A DNA stretch of 43,616 bases from Acidobacteriota bacterium. GTDB taxonomy: Bacteria > Actinomycetota > Actinomycetes > Actinomycetales > Microbacteriaceae. Below are positions 27,372 to 36,158 of this stretch, piece by piece (within the stretch, counting starts at the first letter, position 1; each line of letters starts with the position of its first letter). The notes below the pieces were generated by a model. It made no database searches. It was not told where the DNA came from and worked only from the letters and a program-made list of their open reading frames with translations. A program made the translations under genes and the position numbers. Where the stretch lies: positions 1 to 43,616 of the forward strand of contig JABBOB010000022.1 of the NCBI GenBank assembly GCA_019352055.1. Direction: 5' to 3'.

Positions 27372-28448
27372 ATGAGCACGCCCGCCCGCACCACCGCCAC
27401 CGTGACCGGCGCCCACCTCGTCGGCAGCGTCAACCTGCCGTCGGCCGAGGCCGTGTTCACCGCGGTCGCCGAGCACCTGGGCGAGCACATCGGCCACATC
27501 CCCGACGGCGAGGTCGGGGAGCGCTTCTACTGGCTGCAGTTCCAGACCCTCCGCTTCGACCGCACATCCGGCCTGCAGCGCCTGGGCGACACGCCGTACC
27601 TGATCCGCGACCGGTTCGACCAGCGTCCACATGCGCTCGACGGCTCCGTCGCGGCGGAGGACCTGATCCTCCCCGACCTGGGTTACGCGACGGCCGCGAT
27701 CGAGTCCTACCGCGACTTCGAGCGGCTCCAGAAGAAGGGGGTCGTCGCGCCGGGTACCCGCTTCCAGGTGTCGCTCCCCACGCCCGCCGCGGTCGTCGGC
27801 GTGTTCATCGCACCCAGCGACCGCGCCGCGATCGAGCCCGTCTACGCCCGGGCGCTCTTCGCCGAGGTCGATCGCATCGCCGCCGCGATCCCGCACCACG
27901 CGTTCCAGGTGCAGTGGGACACCGCGGTCGAGTTCGCGTGGCTCGAGCGCGCCGTGCTCGGCGGGGTCGTGCTCGAGCCGTGGTGGGACGACGTGCTGGA
28001 GGGGGTGCTCGCCCGGCTCGCCGACGCGGCGGCGCACGTGCCCGCCGACGTACCCGTCGGGTTCCACCTCTGCTACGGCGATGTGGAGGAGGCGCACTTC
28101 GTGCAGCCGGCGGACACCGGCGTGCTCGCCGAGGTCGTCCGCGGAACGCTGGCGCGGTCGGCGCGGCCCCTCGCCTACTTCCACCTCCCGGTGCCGATCG
28201 AGCGGGACGACGCGGCCTACTTCGCGCCCCTCGCGGGGCTCGAGCTGCCGGAGGGGACCGATCTGTACCTCGGGCTGGTGCACCACGAGGACGGCGTGGC
28301 GGGTGCGCTCCGGCGGATCGCTGCCGCGTCGACCGCTGTGCGGCGGTTCGGCGTCGCGACCGAGTGCGGGTTCGGCCGCGGTCCGGCCGAGCGCACCGCG
28401 CCGCTGCTCGACCTGCATCGGCAGGTCATCGAGGCCGCACAGGGTTGA
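27372..28448 (+). CDS. MetE/UROD-superfamily protein of unknown substrate
   Basis: 358 residues. It opens with an IPDGEVGERFYWLQFQ segment and carries VGFHLCYGD (His and Cys) and VATECGFGRG (Cys), which sit where cobalamin-independent methionine synthase binds its catalytic zinc. The catalytic-domain fold (TIM barrel) is therefore likely. It lacks the N-terminal domain of MetE and the length is half, so it is not a full methionine synthase. A methyl transfer to an unknown thiol is a reasonable guess. ATG 27372 follows GGAAGGAG-like GAAGGAG with good spacing. No neighbouring pathway gene helps. Confidence 0.75.
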   Translation: MSTPARTTATVTGAHLVGSVNLPSAEAVFTAVAEHLGEHIGHIPDGEVGERFYWLQFQTLRFDRTSGLQRLGDTPYLIRDRFDQRPHALDGSVAAEDLILPDLGYATAAIESYRDFERLQKKGVVAPGTRFQVSLPTPAAVVGVFIAPSDRAAIEPVYARALFAEVDRIAAAIPHHAFQVQWDTAVEFAWLERAVLGGVVLEPWWDDVLEGVLARLADAAAHVPADVPVGFHLCYGDVEEAHFVQPADTGVLAEVVRGTLARSARPLAYFHLPVPIERDDAAYFAPLAGLELPEGTDLYLGLVHHEDGVAGALRRIAAASTAVRRFGVATECGFGRGPAERTAPLLDLHRQVIEAAQG

Positions 28449-28597
28449 CGGACTTCCTGTACGCGGCCTGGATGTGGCGTCGGGCCGTCCGCGGTCGGGT
28501 CCCCGCGTCGCGGTAGCGTCGGCCGCGTGCGCCCCCGGAATGCCGCTCTCGGCGTGATCCGCTACCAGCACCTGCTCACATGAGACGAGGAGCTCCG

Positions 28598-29260
28598 ATG
28601 GTCTCGATCGGTCTGTGCGAGGACGACGCCCAGGTGCGGCGCGTCGTGGTGGAGGCGCTCGCCGCTGTCGACATCGACGTCGTCGTGGCGCATCGCGCGT
28701 CGGAGGCGATCCGCGAGTTCACCCCCGATTCCGGTCTCCGCGCGCTCGTGCTCGACATCGGCCTGCCCGACGGGGACGGCAGGGACCTCTGCCAGGCGCT
28801 CCGCGCCAGCGGCGTCACCGCCCCGGTGCTCTTCCTCACCGCGCGCGGTGGCGTGCACGAGGTGGTCGCGGGCTTCGGCGCCGGCGGTGACGACTACCTG
28901 GTCAAGCCGTTCGCGGTGGCGGAGCTCCAGGCGCGGGTCGCCGCGCTCGTCCGGCGCGCGCCCACCGCCGCGGCGACGCCACGGGCGCTGCACCTCGACC
29001 CGGAGCGCTTCTCGGTGCGCCGCGGAGACGCGGAGGAGCGGCTCACCCCGACCGAGTTCCGTCTGCTCGCCACCCTGCTCGCGCGCCCCGGCGAGGTCGT
29101 GCGGCGTCGCGAGCTGGTCGCCGCCGCGTGGCCGGTCGGCGCGGTCGTGCAGGCGAACACCCTCGACTCGTACATGCGCCGGCTCCGCCGGCTGCTCGAG
29201 CAGGTCGGATCCGACGAGCAGCTGCACACGGCGCGCGGCGTCGGGTTCCGGCTGGGATGA
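28598..29260 (+). CDS. OmpR/PhoB-family response regulator
   Basis: 220 residues. The receiver domain has the acidic pair Glu8-Asp9/Asp10, phospho-acceptor Asp53 (LVLDIGLPDGDG), Thr in FLTARGG and Lys in DDYLVKPF; the C-terminal winged helix shows LTPTEFRLLATLL and ANTLDSYMRRLRRLL. ATG 28598 is chosen for its GAGGAG site 5 nt upstream; ATG 28580 is less likely. It overlaps the sensor kinase gene by four bases. Target genes are unknown. Confidence 0.92.
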   Translation: MVSIGLCEDDAQVRRVVVEALAAVDIDVVVAHRASEAIREFTPDSGLRALVLDIGLPDGDGRDLCQALRASGVTAPVLFLTARGGVHEVVAGFGAGGDDYLVKPFAVAELQARVAALVRRAPTAAATPRALHLDPERFSVRRGDAEERLTPTEFRLLATLLARPGEVVRRRELVAAAWPVGAVVQANTLDSYMRRLRRLLEQVGSDEQLHTARGVGFRLG

Positions 29261-30576
29261 CGGACGGCGCGCTCCCGTCCAGCGCCTCCGTCCGCCGCCG
29301 CCTGGTCGCCGCGACCGCGGCGATCAGCACGGTCGGGATGATCGTGCTCGTCGTCGTCGTGCTGCTCGTGGCATGGGGGACCACCGACCACGAGATGGAC
29401 CAGGTGCTCGAGACCCGCGTCGCCGCCGTGCGGGACGCGGCGGAGGTCGTCGCCGGTCGCCCGGCCGTGGCCGATCCGGACGACCCCACCTTCGACACGT
29501 CGAACTGGATCGCCGACCCGTCGGGCACGCTCGTGGCGGGGCCCAAGGTGCCGTCGGAGCTTCGGGGTGTCGTCGCCCGGCTGGCGCACGGCGGCGACGG
29601 CGTGGTCGAGGTGGGGTCCTGGCGGCTCGAGTCCGCACCGCTGCGGCCAGGCGCGGCCGTCGGCTGGGTGGTGGTCGCGATCGACACCGGACCGTACCGC
29701 TCCGGGCTCGGTCGGCTGATCGCCGCCTCCGTCGTGACCGGCGTGGTCGTCGTCGCCGGTGTCACGCTGCTCGCGGGGCTCATCGTGCGTCGAGCGCTCG
29801 CGCCGGTCGCGGCGATGACGGCCACCGCGGTCGCGTGGTCGCACGAGCGCCCGGACCGCCGGTTCGGGCTCGGCGCACCCCGCGACGAGATCACCGGCCT
29901 CGCCGCGGTGCTGGACGGCCTGCTCGACCGGGTGGACCGGGCGATCCGGGCGGAGCAGCGGCTCACCGCGGAGGTCGCGCACGAGCTGCGCACCCCCCTG
30001 ACCGTGATGCGCGGCGAGGCGGAGCTGGGCGCCGCAACGCCTCGTCTGCGGAAGGCCGAACGCGACCGGTTCGAGCGGATCGTCGCCGCCGCCGACGACA
30101 TGGGCTCGGCGATGACGACGCTGCTCGACGCCGCGCGCGGCTCGGGCTCGACGGCGACGGCCGACGTCGGCGACGTGCTCGCGGCGCTCGCGGCGCGGGG
30201 CGGGCTCGCGCTGCCGATCCTCGTCGTGCCGGGTGCGGCGGGACTCGTCGCGGCAGTGCCCGCCGAGGTGCTCAGCCGGGCGCTCGCGCCCCTCATCGAC
30301 AACGCGGCCCGGCACGGTCGCACCGCCGTGCGGCTGTCCGCCGAGCGGCAGGGCGACCGCGTCCGGGTGACCGTCGCGGACGACGGCGACGGGGTGCCGG
30401 AGGAGGTCGGCGACGTGTTCGAGCCCGGGGTGCGGGATGCCGCGAGCGAGGGCGCGGGGCTCGGGCTCGCGCTGGCGCGTCGCCTCGCCCGCTCGATGGG
30501 CGGCGACGCGGTGCTCGTCTCCCGGGCGCCGGCCGTCTTCGGCGTCGTGGTGCCCGCCGAGACCGAGGTGCCCTGA
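29257..30576 (+). CDS. two-component sensor histidine kinase
   Basis: 439 residues. A first membrane helix (TVGMIVLVVVVLLVAWG), an extracytoplasmic sensor region of about 110 residues, a second helix (VVTGVVVVAGVTLLAGLI), a HAMP-like linker and the catalytic core: H-box VAHELRTPL, N-box DNAARH, G1 DDGDG and G2 GAGLGLAL. The ATP-binding part is compact. It overlaps the response regulator (ATGA) and should phosphorylate it. The sensed signal is unknown; the sensor loop has no recognised domain. Confidence 0.92.
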   Translation: MTDGALPSSASVRRRLVAATAAISTVGMIVLVVVVLLVAWGTTDHEMDQVLETRVAAVRDAAEVVAGRPAVADPDDPTFDTSNWIADPSGTLVAGPKVPSELRGVVARLAHGGDGVVEVGSWRLESAPLRPGAAVGWVVVAIDTGPYRSGLGRLIAASVVTGVVVVAGVTLLAGLIVRRALAPVAAMTATAVAWSHERPDRRFGLGAPRDEITGLAAVLDGLLDRVDRAIRAEQRLTAEVAHELRTPLTVMRGEAELGAATPRLRKAERDRFERIVAAADDMGSAMTTLLDAARGSGSTATADVGDVLAALAARGGLALPILVVPGAAGLVAAVPAEVLSRALAPLIDNAARHGRTAVRLSAERQGDRVRVTVADDGDGVPEEVGDVFEPGVRDAASEGAGLGLALARRLARSMGGDAVLVSRAPAVFGVVVPAETEVP

Positions 30577-30649
30577 TCGGCGGGACGGCGACCCGCCTCC
30601 GACGCCGCCGCGACGGCGTCCGGGGATGCGCGCGTGGCACGATCGCCGT

Positions 30650-31168
30650 GTGCCAGATCGTGTCCGTCCGCTCGTCGCCGGCGACGCCGCCGGGATCGCC
30701 CGGCTGCAGGCTGCGAACCGGGCGTTCCTCGCTCCCTGGGACGCGATCCGCCCGGACGTCTTCTACACCGAGGCCGGGCAGGCCGTGGAGGTGCAGCGGA
30801 TGCTCGAGCGCGAGGCGGAGGGGATCCTCGCCGCTCGCGCGATCCTGGACGACGACGGGCTGCTCGCGGGTGTGATCCGGTTGAACGGCATCACGCGGGG
30901 CGCGTTCGACTCCGCGTCGCTGGGGTACTGGGTGGACCGGGACCGGAACGGTCGCGGCCTCGCCTCCACCGCGGTGGCCGCGGTACTGGACCTCGCGTTC
31001 GGTCCCCTCCGGCTGCACCGCGTGCAGGCGGAGACCCTCCGGCACAACGTCCGTTCGCAGCGGGTGCTCGCGAAGAACGGCTTCGAGCGCATCGGCATGG
31101 CGCCGCAGTACATCCGCATCGCGGGGGAGTGGCAGGACCACGACCTCTTCCAGCGCCTCGCCCACTGA
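30650..31168 (+). CDS. GNAT N-acetyltransferase (RimJ/RimL-like)
   Basis: 172 residues from GTG 30650; no ribosome site, but CACGAT (30638-30643) could be a weak -10 box for a leaderless mRNA. LGYWVDRDRNGRGLASTAV contains the acetyl-CoA-binding RNGRG/A loop and HNVRSQRVLAKNGFERIG the usual C-terminal motif of ribosomal-protein alanine acetyltransferase relatives. The substrate may be the N-terminus of a ribosomal protein or another amine. Its stop codon lies 10 bp before repeat B. Confidence 0.88.
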   Translation: MPDRVRPLVAGDAAGIARLQAANRAFLAPWDAIRPDVFYTEAGQAVEVQRMLEREAEGILAARAILDDDGLLAGVIRLNGITRGAFDSASLGYWVDRDRNGRGLASTAVAAVLDLAFGPLRLHRVQAETLRHNVRSQRVLAKNGFERIGMAPQYIRIAGEWQDHDLFQRLAH

Positions 31169-31178
31169 CCGAGCACGT

Positions 31179-31279
31179 CAGCAGGAAGAACCGAGCACGA
31201 CAGCAGGAACGAGCAGCTTCAGCAGGAAGCAGAGGGCGGTTCCTTCCTGCTGAACGCGCTGGTTCCTGCTGTCGTGCTC
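31179..31279 (+). repeat. palindromic repeat element, copy B
   Basis: A 101-bp element with five copies of the 9-mer CAGCAGGAA: three on the plus strand (31179, 31201, 31220) and two inverted (31244, 31263). It is the reverse-orientation homologue of copy A at 17013-17114, with the same order and nearly identical spacing, and includes the shared block GAGCACGACAGCAGGAAC. It fills the gap between two convergent genes and its right end overlaps the stop codon of the P-loop kinase gene. Confidence 0.8.
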
Positions 31280-31904
31280 AGGAGGTCCGCACCACCGCGT
31301 CGGCGCGGGCCCTCGTCGGGTCGATGAGCGCCGCGTTCGGCAGGTCCACCGCGTCCACCCAGGCGGCTGCGGCCGACGGGGTCTTCCCGAACGTCGTGTG
31401 GCGGGCTATCAGGCGCGACCGGAGCAGGGAGGCGGGCGCGTCAGCGAACCACACCTCGTCGAGCAGCGCCGCGGCGTCGCTCCACGGCGCCTCGTCGACG
31501 AGGAGGTAGTTCCCCTCCGACACGATGAGGTCCACCTCCGGCCCGACCGCGATGCTGGCGGCGAGCGGCTGCTCGATCACCCGCTCGAAGCCCGGTGCGT
31601 ACACCGGCTCGTCCGGGCGGTCGCGGAGGCGCTGCAGCAGGCTGCGGTAGCCCCACCCGTCGAACGTGTCGATCGCGCCCTTGCGGTCGCGGCGCCCGAG
31701 GCGCTCCAGCGCGACGTCGGCGAGGTGGAACCCGTCCATCGGCACGTGGGCTGCGCTGTACCGGCCGGACGCCTCCACCTCGGCCACGAGCCTTTCGGCG
31801 AGCGTCGTCTTGCCCGCACCCGGTGCCCCGGCGATGCCGAGCAGCACCCGCTCACCCCGCTCGAGCATCCCGAGGAGGCGGCCGAGGGCGTCGTCGAACT
31901 CCAC
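31278..31904 (-). CDS. P-loop kinase, uridine-kinase/fructokinase-like
   Basis: 208 residues. Walker A GAPGAGKTTLAERL near residue 27, PMDGFHLADVAL (substrate Asp and His), and IVSEGNYLLVDE, typical of the uridine-kinase-like family that also includes FrcK and pantothenate kinase relatives. It phosphorylates a small alcohol group of a nucleoside or sugar, not identified here. The start at ATG 31904 is followed by a normal N-terminus. The final base pairs of the gene, including the stop codon TGA (31278-31280), lie in repeat B, so insertion of the element may have reset the C-terminus. Confidence 0.88.
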   Translation of the reverse strand: MEFDDALGRLLGMLERGERVLLGIAGAPGAGKTTLAERLVAEVEASGRYSAAHVPMDGFHLADVALERLGRRDRKGAIDTFDGWGYRSLLQRLRDRPDEPVYAPGFERVIEQPLAASIAVGPEVDLIVSEGNYLLVDEAPWSDAAALLDEVWFADAPASLLRSRLIARHTTFGKTPSAAAAWVDAVDLPNAALIDPTRARADAVVRTS

Positions 31905-31974
31905 GCCTCCACTCTCCCGCGAGCGATGTCGTCCCCGCCAGCGGTTCTCCCGGCCCGCGGTCGGCGGGAGTCCC

Positions 31975-31980
31975 TACCGT
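31975..31980 (+). promoter_or_regulatory. -10 box TACCGT of the aminotransferase gene, probably leaderless
   Basis: TACCGT ends 6 nt before ATG 31987 with no Shine-Dalgarno site. Confidence 0.5.
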
Positions 31981-31986
31981 TGGGGC

Positions 31987-33363
31987 ATGAGCATGGTCGA
32001 GCCCCGCACGTTCTCCGTCCCGCAGGAGCGCAAGCTCGTCACCGCGCTCCCCGGCCCGAGGTCGATCGCGCTGCAGGAGCGCCGGGTGGCCAGCGTGAGC
32101 CGCGGTGCCGGCACCCTCGCGAACATCTACATGGACCACGGCGCGGGCGCGATCCTGGTCGACGTCGACGGCAACCGGCTGATCGACCTCGGCTGCGGCA
32201 TCGGCGTCACCACGATCGGCCACGCCCATCCCGCGGTCGCCGCCGCGGTCGCGGCGCAGGCCGCCAAGCTCACCCACACGCTCTTCACCGTCACCCCCTA
32301 CGAGAACTACGTGCGGGTCGCGGAGAAGCTCGCCGAGATCACGCCCGGCGACTTCGAGAAGCACTCGATCCTGGTGAACTCGGGCGCGGAGGCGGTCGAG
32401 AACGCGGCGAAGATCGCTCGCCGGTTCACCGGCCGCAGGGCGCTCGTCGTGCTCGACCACGCGTTCCACGGCCGTACGAACATGACCATGGCGATGACCT
32501 ACCGTCCCTGGCCGGAGCGGGAGGGGATGGGACCCTTCCCGGGCGAGATCTACTCCGTGCCGATCAGCTACCCCTTCCGTGACGGGCTGACCGGGGAGGA
32601 GGCGGCCGAGCGCACGATCGACTACATCGAGACCCATATCGGCGCGCGCGAGGTCGCCGCGTTCTTCGCCGAGCCGATCCAGGGCGACGGGGGGATCGTC
32701 ATCCCGGCGCCCGGGTACTTCGCCCGGATCGCCGAGTACTGCCGGGACAACGGCATCGTCTTCGTGGCGGACGAGATCCAGGCCGGCATCGCGCGCACGG
32801 GCGCCTGGTACTCGATCGAGCACCACGGCGTCGTGCCCGACCTCATCACGTCCGCGAAGGGCATCGCGGGCGGCATGCCCCTCGCAGCCGTCACCGGCCG
32901 CGCGGAGATCATGGACGCCGTCCAGCCGGGCGGCATCGGCGGCACGTTCGGCGGCAACCCGGTGTCGACCGCCGCGGCGCTCGCGGTGTTCGACCTCATC
33001 GAGCGGGAGGACCTGATCGGCGAGGCGCAGCGCGTCGAGCGGGCGATCGTCGACCGGTTCGGCGGCTGGACGGCGAAGTACGACACCGTCGGCGAGGTCC
33101 GTGGCAAGGGTGCGATGTTCGGCGTCGAGCTCGTGGAGCCGGGCACCCGCAAGCCGAACCCGGCTCTCCTGAAGCACGTGCTCCGGTACGCGACCGAGCA
33201 CGGCGTGATCCCGCTCGACGCCGGCAGCTGGGACAGCGTGCTGCGCCTGCTGCCCTCGGTCGTGATCTCTGAGGCGCTGCTCGACGACGCGGCCGGCGTG
33301 CTGGAGGCGGCGATCGAGTCGTTCGAGGGCGTCGGCGAGGCGGGCATCACCCCCGCCTCCTGA
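31987..33363 (+). CDS. gabT: 4-aminobutyrate aminotransferase (class III)
   Basis: 458 residues, PLP-dependent class III (omega) aminotransferase. Seen: HTLFTVTPYENYVRVAEKL, VNSGAEAVENAAKIARRFTG, HGRTNMTMAMTYRP, the PLP Asp in FVADEIQAGIARTG and the Schiff-base Lys in SAKGIAGGMPL. This matches actinobacterial GabT, which converts GABA and 2-oxoglutarate to succinate semialdehyde and glutamate; related beta-alanine or other omega-amine use is possible. ATG 31987 rather than the upstream open frame, which is antisense to the kinase gene. No gabD or regulator is nearby. Confidence 0.9.
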   Translation: MSMVEPRTFSVPQERKLVTALPGPRSIALQERRVASVSRGAGTLANIYMDHGAGAILVDVDGNRLIDLGCGIGVTTIGHAHPAVAAAVAAQAAKLTHTLFTVTPYENYVRVAEKLAEITPGDFEKHSILVNSGAEAVENAAKIARRFTGRRALVVLDHAFHGRTNMTMAMTYRPWPEREGMGPFPGEIYSVPISYPFRDGLTGEEAAERTIDYIETHIGAREVAAFFAEPIQGDGGIVIPAPGYFARIAEYCRDNGIVFVADEIQAGIARTGAWYSIEHHGVVPDLITSAKGIAGGMPLAAVTGRAEIMDAVQPGGIGGTFGGNPVSTAAALAVFDLIEREDLIGEAQRVERAIVDRFGGWTAKYDTVGEVRGKGAMFGVELVEPGTRKPNPALLKHVLRYATEHGVIPLDAGSWDSVLRLLPSVVISEALLDDAAGVLEAAIESFEGVGEAGITPAS

Positions 33364-33429
33364 CGTTCGCGGGTCCGCAGGACTCGGCCGACGCGCCGCC
33401 GATCTGCTGAGGGAGTGCGGATGCGGGAG

Positions 33430-34197
33430 TCAGGCGTCGAAGCGCTCCTCGAGGAACAGACCGTTCAGCAGCAGCGCGTCGGCGTCGTCCGCGACGGCGG
33501 CGTCTCGCATGCGGGTCGCCGCGTCCTCGATCGAGGCGAGCTGGGCCCGCAGCGCGTCCGCGGCGGACGAGCCGTCCCGCAGGGCTCCGCTCCGCGCCCA
33601 CCCTTCAGGGAGCGCGATGTACGCGCGGAGGGTGTCCGGGAGGTACACGGTCGCGGTGCGCGAGACGAGCGCGGCAGCGTCGCCCGAGGCGCGGGGCAGC
33701 GCGTCCTGCAGCAGGCCGACGATGCGCCCGACCATCGCGGCAGCGTCGTCCGGCAGACGGCTGCGGGCCTCGTCCCGCAGCGCATCGAGGCCGCCGGCGA
33801 CATCGTCGCGGTCGACCGTGAAGGCTCCGGGCCCCTGCTCGAGACCGAGCACGGCGTAGGCGCGCCGCGCCGCGGCGGCGTCTCCGGTCGATCGCGCCGC
33901 CGATGCCGCCACCTCGGAGGCGAAGGAGTCGAGCCAGGCGCCGAGCGGCACCCGCTCCCTGGCGATCACGATGCCGCCGACGACGCGCGCGATCTCGCCC
34001 TGCCAGCCGCCGCGCTCATGACGCAGCGTGCAGCGGCGGTCCGCGCCGTCGAGAGCGACCGCGACGGCTCGGCCCTGCTGCCCGCTGAGCCGGTCGCGCA
34101 GCGTCCGCTCCCGCTCCACCTCGACGACCGCATCGGGGGAGGCCCGTCGGGCTCCCGCGGCGAGCCGCTCGAGGAACGCATCCGGCTCCTCGCTCAC
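33430..34197 (-). CDS. hypothetical protein in YbjQ operon
   Basis: 255 residues from GTG 34197, which overlaps the previous stop as GTGA. Rich in Ala, Arg, Asp; mostly helical, no signal peptide or membrane segment. Segments such as AYAVLGLEQGPGAFTVDRDD and TVYLPDTLRAYIALPEGW recur in proteins I remember as uncharacterised, but I cannot name a domain. Cytoplasmic. Being coupled to a gene with two YbjQ domains, it probably works with that protein. It is the third gene of the operon. Confidence 0.75.
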   Translation of the reverse strand: MSEEPDAFLERLAAGARRASPDAVVEVERERTLRDRLSGQQGRAVAVALDGADRRCTLRHERGGWQGEIARVVGGIVIARERVPLGAWLDSFASEVAASAARSTGDAAAARRAYAVLGLEQGPGAFTVDRDDVAGGLDALRDEARSRLPDDAAAMVGRIVGLLQDALPRASGDAAALVSRTATVYLPDTLRAYIALPEGWARSGALRDGSSAADALRAQLASIEDAATRMRDAAVADDADALLLNGLFLEERFDA

Positions 34198-35021
34198 CTG
34201 CCGCCGTCCGTCAGCGGCAGCACGAGCTGCGGCGTCGCGATGACGTGGTCGTCGCGGAGCGGGCGCACGGCCGTGCCGATCGCGAAGAACTCCGTCGTGT
34301 GGCCGCCCCACCGGTGCGCGAGCGACCGCAGCTGCACGCCGACGATGCCCTCGGCCGCGAGGTGCTCCGCCTCCGCCTGCATGCGGCTCATCGCGAGCTC
34401 ACGGGCGTCGTAGAGCGCCTCCGTGAACTGGGGGATCTCGACGTTCTGCCCCACCCGGCCGAGCGACGACATCACACCCTGATGCGCGATGTGGTACACG
34501 CAGGTCCCCATCACGAGGCCGAGCGGCGCGTACCCGGCCTGGATCAGCGTCCAGAAGTCCTGACCGGAGAGGTCGGAGGTGAACGGCAGGCTCCTCGCGT
34601 TCCGCCACTTCCCCGTCGGCGGCGGCGCATCGGCGACGACGGCCGTGCCGACCGCGATGAACTCGGCGAGGTCGTTGCCGTACTCCTTGAACTCGATCTC
34701 GAGCCGCACCCCGACGATGCCGTCGGCGCCGAGGCGGTCCGCCTCCGCCTCCATCCGCGTCATGGCCAGCTCGCGGGCGTGGTACATCGCCTCGCTCAGC
34801 TTGTCGAGCTCCATGTTCTGGCTCCATCGCCCGACCTGGATGCCCACGTGGTACACGCTCGTGCCGAGCACCAGCCCGACCGGGCGGAACCCCGCCTGCT
34901 TGACCAGCAGGAACTCGTTCACGGAGAGGTCGGACGTGAACAGCTTGCCGCGGTTCTCCTCCAGCCGAGCGGCGGCATCGCGGGGGAGGTGGACGGCGGA
35001 GAGGTCGGGTGCGTCGGTCAT
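34194..35021 (-). CDS. protein with two YbjQ-like (heavy-metal-binding) domains
   Basis: 275 residues with two copies of the YbjQ fold (PF01906-like): residues 30-125 with FTSDLSVNEFLLVKQAG and residues 140-260 with FTSDLSGQDFWTLIQAG; each ends in a GADGIVGV or AAEGIVGVQL motif. The family is thought to form small oligomers and has been called metal-binding on structural grounds, but no role is proven. ATG 35021 has GAGGAG 4 nt upstream and sits 8 bp after the stop of the preceding gene. Confidence 0.88.
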   Translation of the reverse strand: MTDAPDLSAVHLPRDAAARLEENRGKLFTSDLSVNEFLLVKQAGFRPVGLVLGTSVYHVGIQVGRWSQNMELDKLSEAMYHARELAMTRMEAEADRLGADGIVGVRLEIEFKEYGNDLAEFIAVGTAVVADAPPPTGKWRNARSLPFTSDLSGQDFWTLIQAGYAPLGLVMGTCVYHIAHQGVMSSLGRVGQNVEIPQFTEALYDARELAMSRMQAEAEHLAAEGIVGVQLRSLAHRWGGHTTEFFAIGTAVRPLRDDHVIATPQLVLPLTDGGR

Positions 35022-35029
35022 GGTGCTCC

Positions 35030-35956
35030 TCAGAAGCGACGGCGGTCGGTGACGGGCAGCACGGACAGCACCTGGGCGGTCCCCGGCCGGTCGGACGTGC
35101 GGAAGGCGGCGTGCGGTGCCGGGACGAGGACCGTGCCCTGGAGCACCGTCTCGGCGTGGAGGTCGCTCTCCTTGTCGCCGCACGCGGTGTCGAACTCGCG
35201 GGTGCCCATCGCGGTGATGACGAGCGTGCCGCCGCCGAGCCGGTTCGCCGAGGCGGTGATCCGGTTGCGGGCCGCCTCGCGGGACGCGTGCAGCATCTCG
35301 GTGAGGCCGGTGACCTCCGTACCGGTCCAGCTCGAGCGCTGCTGCTGCAGCTGCCAGTCCTCGTGCTTCGTGGAGACCGCCAGGCCGAAGGCGATGCCGC
35401 CGGGCCGGCGCCCGGAATGGATCGCCGCCGCGACGTCCTCGGCGGAGAGGTCGGCGGCCCACACCCGCCGCTGGGGGTCGTGGCCGACGAGGGAGGCGTC
35501 GATCACGCGGACCGCGGTGCCGAGCGCCGCGAACTCCCATGCGGTGCCGGTGAGGTGCGTCCGGGTCACGCGGACGCCCACGACCCCCTCCGCCCCGAGC
35601 GCGGCGGCCTCGAGCAGCATGCGGTGCACGGCGTCGTGCCAAGCGGCCTCGTAGGCCTGCACATAGGGGCCGAACGCGTTCCACCCGTTGCCCTCGGTGG
35701 TCAGCACGGGACTGATCCAGCCACCCCCGTAGCCGCCCATGTTGCCGCTGAAGCCCGACCGGTACGCGCCGCAGCCCATGGAACCCGTCCAGCCGACGTT
35801 CATCGCGACGCATCCGAAGACCTCCCCGGCCGCGGCGAGACCGGCACCCCGGATCGCGGCCGTGGCCGGCGCGGACAGCAGGGACCCGGCGACGCCGCTC
35901 TCGCGCTGTTTCGCGATACGGGCCTGGGCGGCGGGGGGCAGCTCGGTGAACCTCAT
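35030..35956 (-). CDS. protein with Gly-rich segment and two YbjQ-like domains
   Basis: 308 residues from ATG 35956 (GGAGGA 3 nt upstream); the frame is open to 36013, but the upstream part has no ribosome site. The N-terminal 45 residues include MRFTELPPAAQARIAKQRES. A Gly/Cys-containing stretch around residues 50-75 (GCVAMNVGWTGSMGCGAYRS) precedes a first YbjQ-like unit (about 80-150, AEGVVGVRVTRTHL) and a second (about 170-290). First gene of a three-gene operon with 35021-34194 and 34197-33430. Confidence 0.85.
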   Translation of the reverse strand: MRFTELPPAAQARIAKQRESGVAGSLLSAPATAAIRGAGLAAAGEVFGCVAMNVGWTGSMGCGAYRSGFSGNMGGYGGGWISPVLTTEGNGWNAFGPYVQAYEAAWHDAVHRMLLEAAALGAEGVVGVRVTRTHLTGTAWEFAALGTAVRVIDASLVGHDPQRRVWAADLSAEDVAAAIHSGRRPGGIAFGLAVSTKHEDWQLQQQRSSWTGTEVTGLTEMLHASREAARNRITASANRLGGGTLVITAMGTREFDTACGDKESDLHAETVLQGTVLVPAPHAAFRTSDRPGTAQVLSVLPVTDRRRF

Positions 35957-36158
35957 CGTCCTCCGGCTCCTCCCGCCCGCGGGTGCATGAGCGGGACGGT
36001 AGACCATCGGCATCCGCGGCGACCGGCCGCCGGAGCCGGACGTGCAGGCTCCGTGCAGGTGCGGGGACCCGCGGACCTCGTCCCACCCCGGCAGGGGCGT
36101 GGGGCCAGCGACGAGCAGGCGGGTGCATCGCGCACGACGGGGACCTGCGCGGCGGGCG

